Part shown: positions 15,988-21,898 of the stretch, piece after piece
How the letters are laid out: each line of letters starts with the position of its first letter
Position numbering within the stretch: the stretch's first letter is position 1
From: CALCKU01 sp964534845
GTDB taxonomy: Bacteria; Pseudomonadota; Alphaproteobacteria; Caulobacterales; Maricaulaceae
Direction of reading: 5' to 3'
Assembly (NCBI GenBank): GCA_964534845.1
Contig: CAZHPV010000043.1
Coordinates: 1 to 21,898, forward strand
Length of the DNA: 21,898 nt
Position numbers and translations under genes: made by a program
The notes under the pieces: generated by a model
Databases searched by the model: none
Told to the model about the DNA's origin: nothing
Seen by the model: only the letters and a program-made list of their open reading frames with translations

Positions 15988-16396
15988 AGTTGTCCCTAAG
16001 GCCTAATTGCATAAACCTTTGATTTTTATCACTTTTCTTGATACCTATTGAATAAGAACGCTAAATTCCAACAGGTTTGTTTCCCCAACTCATTTTTGAA
16101 GGACAGCTGCATGAGCGGCTAAATTCCCACAATCTCCAACGCGTTGATGACCCCTTTTAAACGGGAACTTTTTGCGGCGTCAACGAAGAAATTCACGTTT
16201 AAACATACTCTTTTCTATTGACTCGAAAAAAAGCTAATTTTCATAGTTAATTAGCCGAAATTTTTTTTTTATTTTTTTTTATTTGACTGAGTTTGACCCT
16301 TGAAATTCGGCTAAAAAATCGTCGAAAACCCCCATAAAATCGGGGGAAAACGCGCAAGCGAACTTCGCGGCGCAAAGTGATGAAAATTTTTGCCAA
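15988..16396 (-). promoter_or_regulatory. dnaA upstream control region, candidate origin-associated AT-rich region
   Basis: About 400 nt with no credible gene. It holds a T-tract (16261-16284, ten T, A, nine T, A, three T); a small inverted repeat GCTAATT/AATTAGC (16233-16239, 16249-16255); a larger one TTAGCCGAA/TTCGGCTAA (16251-16259, 16306-16314) bracketing the T-tract; a CCCCC/GGGGG hairpin (16329-16333, 16342-16346); and a repeated GCTAAATTCC[A/C]ACA (16060-16073, 16118-16131). Only weak DnaA-box-like 9-mers (6/9 to TTATCCACA) were found, at 16123-16131 and 15980-15988. It is certainly the dnaA upstream region. Origin function is a hypothesis; some alphaproteobacteria place oriC elsewhere. 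Confidence 0.45.
16156..16183 (-). promoter_or_regulatory. Possible dnaA promoter
   Basis: On the minus strand TTGACG (16183-16178), a 16-nt spacer, and TTTAAA (16161-16156). The -35 is identical to that of the rpsT promoter. It would give a 5' leader of roughly 160-175 nt. A GANTC site (GACTC, 16220-16224), the CcrM methylation target of alphaproteobacteria, lies about 37 nt upstream of the -35. Prediction only. Confidence 0.35.
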
Positions 16397-16421
16397 TAAA
16401 AAACCGGAGTCAGGCTCCGGT
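16397..16421 (-). terminator. Intrinsic terminator of rpsT
   Basis: On the minus strand ACCGGAG (16421-16415), loop CCTGA, CTCCGGT (16409-16403), then TTTTT. It lies 66 nt after the rpsT stop and separates rpsT transcription from the dnaA region. A neighbouring GCTCC/GGAGC pair (16428-16432, 16443-16447) followed by T's on the plus strand may act weakly in the other direction. Confidence 0.85.
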
Positions 16422-16486
16422 CATGTCGCTCCACGTCATTTTGGAGCCTTTTTTAACGATCAGGGGATGATTCCGCTGAGCGGGGT

Positions 16487-16750
16487 CTAGCCCATGGATT
16501 TAACACGTTTATTAAGCCGCGAAATTTTCCGAGCGCCGGTATTTTTGTGAAACACACCTTTGCCCACCGCCCGCATCATAGCCGGTTCGGCGATTTTTAG
16601 AGCGGACGCTGCTGCGGCCTTATCGCCGCTTGCAATGGCATCTTCTACTTTGCGGATTGTACCCCGCACGAGAGAGCGACGCGCTTTATTAACGTCGGTC
16701 TTTCTTGCCATTTTACGAACAGCTTTTTTAGCTGATGAAGTATTTGCCAT
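16487..16750 (-). CDS. rpsT: 30S ribosomal protein S20
   Basis: 87 residues, strongly basic and alpha-helical, the normal size for S20, which binds 16S rRNA early in 30S assembly. Recognised from MANTSSAKKAVRKMARK, the central VEDAIASGDKAAAASAL segment and the C-terminal GVFHKNTGARKISRLNKRVK motif. AGGAAA just upstream supports the ATG, the stop is TAG, and it has its own promoter and terminator. S20 next to dnaA is a common alphaproteobacterial arrangement. Confidence 0.98.
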   Translation of the reverse strand: MANTSSAKKAVRKMARKTDVNKARRSLVRGTIRKVEDAIASGDKAAAASALKIAEPAMMRAVGKGVFHKNTGARKISRLNKRVKSMG

Positions 16751-16799
16751 AATTTCCTCTATGCACTGTCCTGAATTACAGGGTCAATTACAAGCGCCG

Positions 16800-16828
16800 C
16801 CTATAGCCTTACGCAGCCTATACGTCAA
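16800..16828 (-). promoter_or_regulatory. rpsT promoter
   Basis: Minus strand TTGACG (16828-16823), a 17-nt spacer, TATAGG (16805-16800). This gives a start near 16793 and a leader of about 43 nt. Spacing and both hexamers fit a sigma-70-type promoter. It lies between the echA stop and the rpsT start. Confidence 0.55.
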
Positions 16829-16843
16829 CTGATGATTGCGGGC

Positions 16844-17620
16844 CTATTTATTTTTAAAATGTGGTTTACGTTTTTCTATAAAGGCGGTCATGCCTTCGCT
16901 TTGATCATCCGTGGTGAACATGCTCTGGAATAAGCGCCTTTCATAGCGAATGCCCTGCGTAAGCGGGATTTCAAAAGCCACATTAATCGTTTCTTTTGTC
17001 ATCATGGCAATGGGCTGGCTTTGTCCGGCAATTTTGCGCGCGGCGTCCATTGTTACGCTCATAAGGTCGTCCATGGGCAGGATACGCGCAACCAGACCTG
17101 CTCTTTCGGCTTCCTCGGCATCCATCATGCGCCCTGTTAGGCACATATCCATGGCCTTGGCTTTCCCAATTGCATGGGTTAAGCGCTGCGTACCGCCAAT
17201 ACCGGGCATAACGCCGAGATTGATTTCAGGTTGGCCGAATTTCGCCGTATCAGAGGCGAAAATCATGTCACACATCATCGCAATTTCACATCCCCCGCCC
17301 AAAGCATATCCCGATACGGCGGCAATAATGGGTTTACGAAACCGGGCAATGGCTTCGTGATAATCGCCAAAAACGTCATTTTTAAAAATATCCAGATATT
17401 GATTGTCCTGCATTTCCTTAATATCGGCTCCCGCAGCAAAAGCTTTTTCAGAACCGGTCAGGATTACACAGCCAATTTCATCGTCCTTTTCAAGTGCGTC
17501 CAAGGCTTCCGCGACCTCGATCATCATGTCCGTACACAGCGCATTTAGCGCTTTGGGACGATCAAGTCGTATAGTGGCGACATGACCATCGCGGGTGAGT
17601 TCAATCATTTCGTAGGACAT
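16844..17620 (-). CDS. Enoyl-CoA hydratase
   Basis: 258 residues, standard crotonase-fold length. It hydrates trans-2-enoyl-CoA to 3-hydroxyacyl-CoA in fatty-acid beta-oxidation. Seen: the oxyanion-hole segment FAAGADIKEM at 61-70, and GYALGGGCEIAMMCD at 104-118 with Glu112 and FGQPEINLGVMPGIGGTQRL at 128-147 with Glu132. These are the two catalytic glutamates of true hydratases, so this is not a catalytically altered crotonase relative. The tail ends with FIEKRKPHF, usual for the family. It lies 45 nt after mutM on the same strand and is probably cotranscribed with it. The upstream ribosome site is weak (AAGAGAAA). The chain-length preference cannot be told. Confidence 0.95.
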   Translation of the reverse strand: MSYEMIELTRDGHVATIRLDRPKALNALCTDMMIEVAEALDALEKDDEIGCVILTGSEKAFAAGADIKEMQDNQYLDIFKNDVFGDYHEAIARFRKPIIAAVSGYALGGGCEIAMMCDMIFASDTAKFGQPEINLGVMPGIGGTQRLTHAIGKAKAMDMCLTGRMMDAEEAERAGLVARILPMDDLMSVTMDAARKIAGQSQPIAMMTKETINVAFEIPLTQGIRYERRLFQSMFTTDDQSEGMTAFIEKRKPHFKNK

Positions 17621-17665
17621 ATTTTCTCTTTTACAATTAGACGCGGCGCTTTTAGACTAAGAGAG

Positions 17666-18529
17666 TCAGTTTTGGCAAGTCATGCAATAAAAACTTGATC
17701 GCCCGGATTGGGTTATCCGCATTATCGGGGTTTTGCAGGCTGGGCAGGGCTCACCTTCACGTCCGTAAACCTGAAAACTATGTTGGAAATAGCCTAAATC
17801 GCCGTCAGTGTGCGTAAAATCCCGCAAGCTTGACCCGCCCGCTTTTATCGCATCCCTGATCACATCCTTAATGCAAGCTGTTAATGTCTCAATTTCCCCG
17901 GCCTTAAGTGCCCCTGCCTCTCTAAGCGGCGAAATACCCGCACGAAACAAGGCTTCGCAGACATATATATTGCCAAGACCGGCAATAATCTTTTGATCCA
18001 GCAGAGCCCCTTTGATTTTGCTTTTCCGGCCTTTGAGCGCAGTAGACAAAGCCGGGGCATTAAAATCATTGCCCAGAGGCTCAGGGCCGAGCCCGTCCAG
18101 CCTATAGGGTGCGTCTTTTGCGACTAATTCCATAAATCCGAAGCGGCGCGGATCATTATAGGTTATGGTGTAACCACTACTCATTTTAAATATGACATGG
18201 TCATGTTTCGGATTTGTATTCACTTTTATGGCAAAATCTCCGGGCATAAGCTCGGGCTTTTCAGAGGGAAGGTCGCTCTGCGTGATTGTAAATCGTCCTG
18301 ACATGCCCAAATGCATGTAAAGGCGGTGGCCAGTCTCTAACTCGGCCTGTAGAAATTTCGCGCGGCGTGTCAGCCGGATCAGGGTTTGTCCTTCAATCCT
18401 GTCTATGAAGTCAGGGGCAAAGGGAAAGCGCAAATTAGGACGGTTTAAAATGACCTCCGTAAAGTTAAACCCTTCCATAACCGGACGGAGGCCGCGACAA
18501 ACGGTTTCAACTTCTGGAAGTTCGGGCAT
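17666..18529 (-). CDS. mutM: Formamidopyrimidine-DNA glycosylase
   Basis: 287 residues; excises 8-oxoguanine and FaPy lesions and cleaves the abasic site. Seen: N-terminal PELPEVETV with the catalytic proline and Glu right after Met1, Lys58 in RRAKFL, MHLGMSGRF at 72-80, NDPRRFGFM at 125-133, the helix-two-turn-helix segment with GLGNIYVCEALFRAGISP at 184-201, and a complete C-terminal zinc finger Cys262-x2-Cys265-x16-Cys282-x2-Cys285. AGGA before the ATG supports the start. Its start is 44 nt from that of the divergent ubiE, so the promoters must share or overlap in that gap. Confidence 0.98.
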   Translation of the reverse strand: MPELPEVETVCRGLRPVMEGFNFTEVILNRPNLRFPFAPDFIDRIEGQTLIRLTRRAKFLQAELETGHRLYMHLGMSGRFTITQSDLPSEKPELMPGDFAIKVNTNPKHDHVIFKMSSGYTITYNDPRRFGFMELVAKDAPYRLDGLGPEPLGNDFNAPALSTALKGRKSKIKGALLDQKIIAGLGNIYVCEALFRAGISPLREAGALKAGEIETLTACIKDVIRDAIKAGGSSLRDFTHTDGDLGYFQHSFQVYGREGEPCPACKTPIMRITQSGRSSFYCMTCQN

Positions 18530-18573
18530 GATGTCCTATGGTAATTGGCTTTAAAATATGACAGATAGCGCTC

Positions 18574-19338
18574 ATGGCAGAAAAAACAATTGATTTCGGT
18601 TTTGAAAAAGTTCCGCTTAGCGAGAAAGCGGGGCGGGTAAGAGGCGTATTTGATTCTGTGGCTCCGTCATATGACGTCATGAATGATGCTATGTCGCTTG
18701 GCATTCATCGTATCTGGAAAAATTTGACAATTGCAAAACTTAACCCCCAACCCGGGGAATGTCTCATAGATGTGGCGGGGGGTACAGGCGATCTCGCAAG
18801 ACGGTTTATCCGGCGGGCACAAGAGGTGCGTCTACGCCGAGGCGGGTTGGCCGCTAAAGCAATAATTTGTGACATTAATGCTGAAATGCTAATGGCGGGA
18901 ATTGATCCCAAAAAAGATAAAGGCCTTGATTTAACGCGGGTTTGCGGAGATGCGCAAAATCTTCCTTTTTCTGATGATTATGCCGATGCGATTACGATTG
19001 GGTTCGGAATCCGGAATGTGACCGACCGCGCTCAGGCCTTGCGTGATTTCTACCGCGTTTTAAAGCCTGGTGGACGTTTGTTTATATTGGAGTTTTCAAC
19101 GCCAACCGATAAGGCATTACGGGCAATATATGATGCGTATTCTTACAATGTTATTCCCAAATTAGGCGGCTGGCTGGCCAATGATGCGCCGAGCTATCAA
19201 TATCTTGTGGAAAGTATTCGCCAGTTTCCCCGCCAAGAGCCTTTTGCCAATATGATTAGCCAAGCGGGATTTACACGTGTGGGATATCAAGATTTTACAG
19301 GGGGTATTGCAGCCCTGCATTGGGGCTGGAAAATCTAA
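18574..19338 (+). CDS. ubiE: Ubiquinone/menaquinone biosynthesis C-methyltransferase UbiE
   Basis: 254 residues, typical length. SAM-dependent C-methylation of the demethyl-quinone ring in ubiquinone (and in some species menaquinone) synthesis. Seen: VRGVFDSVAPSYDVMNDAMS at 22-41 and GIHRIWK at 43-49 (UbiE signature 1), the SAM-binding LIDVAGGTGDLA at 64-75, the acidic residue in ICDINAEML, GFGIRNVTDRAQAL, and RVLKPGGRLFILEFS (signature 2). The C-terminus GGIAALHWGWKI is typical. ubiB, which often neighbours ubiE in alphaproteobacteria, is absent. The downstream gene is convergent, with stops 23 nt apart. Confidence 0.97.
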   Translation: MAEKTIDFGFEKVPLSEKAGRVRGVFDSVAPSYDVMNDAMSLGIHRIWKNLTIAKLNPQPGECLIDVAGGTGDLARRFIRRAQEVRLRRGGLAAKAIICDINAEMLMAGIDPKKDKGLDLTRVCGDAQNLPFSDDYADAITIGFGIRNVTDRAQALRDFYRVLKPGGRLFILEFSTPTDKALRAIYDAYSYNVIPKLGGWLANDAPSYQYLVESIRQFPRQEPFANMISQAGFTRVGYQDFTGGIAALHWGWKI

Positions 19339-19361
19339 ATCATCTTGGTCTTTACAGCTGT

Positions 19362-19700
19362 TTAGCGGCGGGCTTTCCGCGCGGCATATTTGGCGTCCCG
19401 GCGCGCTTTTTGCGCAGCTTTGAGTTCAGCTTCCGCTTTTTGGCGGGCTTGTTCTGCCAGCTTTATCTTACGATCTTTTTCAATTTGTTCGCGTTCAATA
19501 CGCGCTTTTTCTTCTGCGCGTTTCAGAGTTTTCTCGGTTTCACGCTTCGCACGGGCCTCTTCAATTTTCGCGCGCTCAGCCATTTTTTTCGCTCTCGCTT
19601 CCGGGTCTAATTTCTTGGCCTTTGCGCGCTCGAGCATGGCGAGCTTGGATTCTTTTTGGGCCTTAAGACGATCATCGAAATTATAGCCTTTGAAACTCAT
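19362..19700 (-). CDS. Basic coiled-coil protein, DUF6481-like
   Basis: 112 residues, very rich in Lys, Arg, Ala and Glu, with heptad-like periodicity through about residues 10-105. There is no membrane segment and almost no hydrophobic residue beyond Ala/Leu. The N-terminus MSFKGYNFDDRLKAQKESK followed by an A/E/R helix resembles the short alphaproteobacterial family I know as DUF6481; the match is from pattern memory and function is unknown. AGGA eight bases upstream of the ATG supports this strand and start. Overlapping open frames on the other strand are low-complexity mirror images and lack such a site. It is convergent with ubiE. A DNA- or RNA-binding role is possible from charge alone. 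Confidence 0.75.
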   Translation of the reverse strand: MSFKGYNFDDRLKAQKESKLAMLERAKAKKLDPEARAKKMAERAKIEEARAKRETEKTLKRAEEKARIEREQIEKDRKIKLAEQARQKAEAELKAAQKARRDAKYAARKARR

Positions 19701-19916
19701 GCATTTTATCCTGAATTAAAGTTGAGAATATATGGCCGCCTCATTAACTATTTCAGGCAAAAAGGCAAGGAAAACCCTGTTTAAATTACATATAAATTCC
19801 GCAGGCGTGATGTGTTTGACCTTCCGAGCGAGCTTGCCGCATCCGCCATATTTTTCGTTAGGCATTATTTTTACGAAAAAGGCTTCAGTATTTTTCTTGG
19901 ATAGCCCACAAAATAT

Positions 19917-20099
19917 TTAAGTCTCACGCCAAATATTCATGAGCCCGATAATGGAGAGGCTAAGATAAATCCCTATACACAGCCCTTTTAAAGGATTGCT
20001 GACATCAGGTGCCCCCAGAGCAGGCGTTAACAAGCCTAAAATGATGAGCGGAACAATCACAGAGGTCATATCCCTGATTAATCTGCCGATCCCGTTCAT
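19917..20099 (-). CDS. Small two-helix membrane protein, unknown function
   Basis: 60 residues from ATG at 20099 (MNGIGRLIRDMTSV). Two hydrophobic segments at about 13-28 and 36-54, separated by a short loop with PDVSNPLKG; it ends NIWRET. The family is not recognised. An in-frame ATG 39 nt upstream (20138) would add MEFAHLLFKQERQ, but the strong AGGAGAGG site five to ten bases before 20099 decides for the shorter form. It lies 82 nt downstream of purH on the same strand with no clear terminator between, so readthrough from purH is likely. The ribosome site and start codon lie inside a long hairpin. Confidence 0.7.
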   Translation of the reverse strand: MNGIGRLIRDMTSVIVPLIILGLLTPALGAPDVSNPLKGLCIGIYLSLSIIGLMNIWRET

Positions 20100-20133
20100 T
20101 TGCCTCTCCTGTTTAAAGAGGAGATGTGCAAAT
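20098..20133 (-). promoter_or_regulatory. Hairpin burying the ribosome-binding site and AUG of the small membrane protein
   Basis: Read on the minus strand: ATTTGC (20133-20128), ACA, TCTCC, a ten-base loop, GGAGA, G, GCAAAT (20103-20098). The 6-bp outer and 5-bp inner stems enclose the Shine-Dalgarno (GGAGA) and pair the first two bases of the AUG (20099-20097). Such a fold would lower translation until opened by readthrough, a ligand, a small RNA or temperature. Structure is seen in sequence; regulation is inferred. Confidence 0.55.
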
Positions 20134-20181
20134 TCCATGCCGTTAATTTACTGCCAAAGCCTTACCGCTTTTGACTATGGC

Positions 20182-21816
20182 TTAATGTCTGAAATGGCGC
20201 ATACCGGTAAAGACCATAGTAATTCCGGCCTCGTCTGCAGCTTTGATGACCTCGTCATCCCGAATAGAGCCGCCCGGTTGTATAATCGCGGTAGCGCCAG
20301 CGCTGGCGGCCGCAAGCATGCCATCGGCAAAGGGAAAGAAGGCGTCAGACGCGCATGCGCAGCCTTGGGTGCGCGGTATGTCCCATCCAGCCGCTTTCTG
20401 GGCATCACGGGCTTTTCTGGCCGCAATATGGGCGCTGTCAATCCGGCTCATCTGGCCCGCGCCAATGCCCGCGGTTGAGCCGTCCTTGACATATATAATG
20501 GCATTGGACTTTACATGTTTGGCCACGCGCCATGCCATAAGCAAATCGGCCATTTCCGTTTCGCTGGGAGCGCGCTTTGTCACGGTTTTCAGGTCTGCGG
20601 GATCAAGATAACCATTGTCGCGGTCTTGTACCAAAATACCACCCGCCACATTGCGCTGGGTCAGGCCTGCCATTTTAGGATCAGGAAGGCCGCCCGCAAT
20701 TAAAAGCCGGAGGTTTTTCTTTTTCGAAAAAATGTCCAAAGCCTCTTGGCTGGCAGAGGGCGCTATAACGACTTCGGTAAAGACCTTGATAATCTCGGTA
20801 GCGGTTTCGGCATTCAGAGGGCCGTTTAGGGCGACAATGCCGCCAAAGGCCGAAACAGGGTCACAGGCGAGAGCGTTTTTATAGGCCGTGGTGAAATCCG
20901 CCGCCACGGCGACGCCGCAGGGATTGGCATGTTTTATAATAGCAATCGCCGGCTTGGCGCCCTTATCGGTATCACCAAACTCGGCGACAAGCTCATAGGC
21001 GGCGTCTGTATCATTAATGTTATTATAGGATAGAGCCTTACCCTGAATCTGGCGGGCCGTTGCCACGCCCGGCCGCTCAGATCCGTCGGCATAAAAGGCT
21101 GCATTCTGGTGCGGGTTTTCGCCGTAACGCAAGCTTTGAATTAACGTACCGCCCTGCGCTCTGTAATCCGGGGCCTTGTTTTCTAACTTATCGGCAAACC
21201 AATTAGCGATAGCGGCGTCATAAGCCGCAGAACGGGCATAACATTTTGCCGCCAGTTTCTGGCGCAAATAACCACTGGTCTGTCCGCCGAATTTATCCAT
21301 ATCCGCTAAAACGAGATCAACATCATCTGCGTCCACACAGACAGCAAGATGGGCGTGATTTTTGGCGGCTGCCCGTATCATAGCCGGCCCGCCTATATCG
21401 ATATTTTCGACGCAGCTTTCATATGACCCGCCAGCTAAAGCGGTTTTTTCAAAGGGGTAGAGATTTACGATAAGCAGGTCGATCGGCGCGATATTATGAT
21501 TTTGCAAAGCGGTATTATGTGTTTCCAAATCACGATCGGCTAATAAGCCGCCATGTATCATGGGATGCAGGGTTTTTACCCGCCCGTCCATCATTTCGGG
21601 AAACCCCGTAACGTTGGTGACGTCTATAACCGGAATTCCTTCTGATTGAATGGCTTTAAATGTGCCTCCGGTAGAGATGAGCTCGACATTGCGCTCAGAG
21701 AGGGCGCGCGCCTGCGCGATAAGACGGGATTTATCAGACACGGAGATCAGCGCGCGTTTGACAGGTCTTTGTCTCTCAGGATCAAATGGCGGTAAATCAG
21801 GATTAGGCGTTGGCAT
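20182..21816 (-). CDS. purH: Bifunctional AICAR formyltransferase / IMP cyclohydrolase
   Basis: 544 residues, against about 530 usual. Catalyses the last two steps of purine synthesis, AICAR to FAICAR to IMP, in the cytoplasm. N-terminal cyclohydrolase domain (about 20-215): RALISVSDKS, ELISTGGTFK, DVTNVTGFPEMMDGRVKTLH. C-terminal transformylase domain (about 216-544): LRYGENPHQNAAFY at 229-242, the catalytic Lys-His pair 295-296 in IKHANPCG, SDAFFPFADG and the final GMRHFRH. The first 18 residues (Pro-rich) precede the conserved core; the ATG has only a weak GGAA site, so the start could be slightly later, although no better candidate is obvious. The last 82 nt of the window upstream of it show nothing recognisable. 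Confidence 0.98.
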   Translation of the reverse strand: MPTPNPDLPPFDPERQRPVKRALISVSDKSRLIAQARALSERNVELISTGGTFKAIQSEGIPVIDVTNVTGFPEMMDGRVKTLHPMIHGGLLADRDLETHNTALQNHNIAPIDLLIVNLYPFEKTALAGGSYESCVENIDIGGPAMIRAAAKNHAHLAVCVDADDVDLVLADMDKFGGQTSGYLRQKLAAKCYARSAAYDAAIANWFADKLENKAPDYRAQGGTLIQSLRYGENPHQNAAFYADGSERPGVATARQIQGKALSYNNINDTDAAYELVAEFGDTDKGAKPAIAIIKHANPCGVAVAADFTTAYKNALACDPVSAFGGIVALNGPLNAETATEIIKVFTEVVIAPSASQEALDIFSKKKNLRLLIAGGLPDPKMAGLTQRNVAGGILVQDRDNGYLDPADLKTVTKRAPSETEMADLLMAWRVAKHVKSNAIIYVKDGSTAGIGAGQMSRIDSAHIAARKARDAQKAAGWDIPRTQGCACASDAFFPFADGMLAAASAGATAIIQPGGSIRDDEVIKAADEAGITMVFTGMRHFRH

Positions 21817-21898
21817 AAATCAATTCCGGTTAATCGTTTCGCGCCGCCTAACATGACTGGCGGGTTAAAAAAAGATGTCCGGCGTTATTCTTGTTGAA

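Noticed and set aside
15988..16486. Definite oriC call
   Set aside because: No consensus TTATCCACA boxes were found, and alphaproteobacterial origins may lie elsewhere, so it is kept as a candidate only.
18558..18593. Eleven-codon upstream frame (MTDSAHGRKNN) overlapping the ubiE start
   Set aside because: It overlaps the ubiE start out of frame but has no ribosome site of its own. Too short to claim as a leader peptide.
19320..19686. Phe/Arg/Ser-rich frames opposite the basic coiled-coil gene
   Set aside because: They are low-complexity complements of Lys/Glu/Ala codons. The minus-strand frame has a Shine-Dalgarno and a coherent helix pattern.
19851..19880. TTTTTCGT/ACGAAAAA inverted repeat after the small membrane protein gene
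   Set aside because: The stem is AT-rich with a 14-nt loop and no U-tract follows on the minus strand, so a terminator call is not supported.
19732..19920. 62-codon plus-strand frame in the gap between the coiled-coil and small membrane protein genes
   Set aside because: No ribosome site, no recognisable pattern and AT-rich intergenic composition. The 216-nt gap seems non-coding.

Overview
The window is chromosomal DNA from an alphaproteobacterium, most likely a marine stalked/budding type related to Caulobacterales or Hyphomonadales/Maricaulales. This is inferred from the protein families and from the gene order mutM-echA-rpsT-dnaA next to ubiE. Base composition is near 50% GC and looks uniform. 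No phage, transposon, plasmid, CRISPR, tRNA or rRNA gene was seen.

Layout. Positions 2-7564 (+) hold the 3' part (2520 residues) of a giant secreted protein. It has a tandem array of ~104-108-residue DUF11-type repeats, a Ca-binding DxDxDG segment, further DUF11 and SdrD-B-like domains, and a C-terminal segment that looks like an outer-membrane beta-barrel ending in Phe. It ends at a strong terminator. Next is hppA, a K+-independent H+-pumping pyrophosphatase, preceded by an unexplained tandem 39/41-nt element. A 159-aa membrane protein of unknown function lies convergent to hppA. Then come an NADPH-dependent FMN reductase-type flavoprotein and nth (endonuclease III), 10 nt apart.

The centre is the replication-initiation cluster on the minus strand: dnaA, dnaN, recF. 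Upstream of dnaA is a ~400-nt AT-rich non-coding region with a T-tract bracketed by inverted repeats and repeated TTAGC motifs. This is the dnaA control region and possibly part of an origin. Beyond it on the same strand are rpsT (own promoter and terminator), an enoyl-CoA hydratase and mutM. ubiE diverges from mutM. A basic coiled-coil protein resembling DUF6481, a 60-aa two-helix membrane protein whose ribosome-binding site is buried in a hairpin, and purH complete the window on the minus strand.

How the genes relate. DnaA, DnaN and RecF serve replication initiation, processivity and gap repair. Nth and MutM are base-excision repair glycosylases flanking that block. The rest is housekeeping (PurH, UbiE, S20, HppA). 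No obviously new multi-gene defence or biosynthetic system is visible. The most unusual points are the near-identical DUF11 repeats, the tandem element before hppA, a DnaA with Tyr at the arginine-finger position, the structure upstream of dnaA, and the start-site hairpin near purH.
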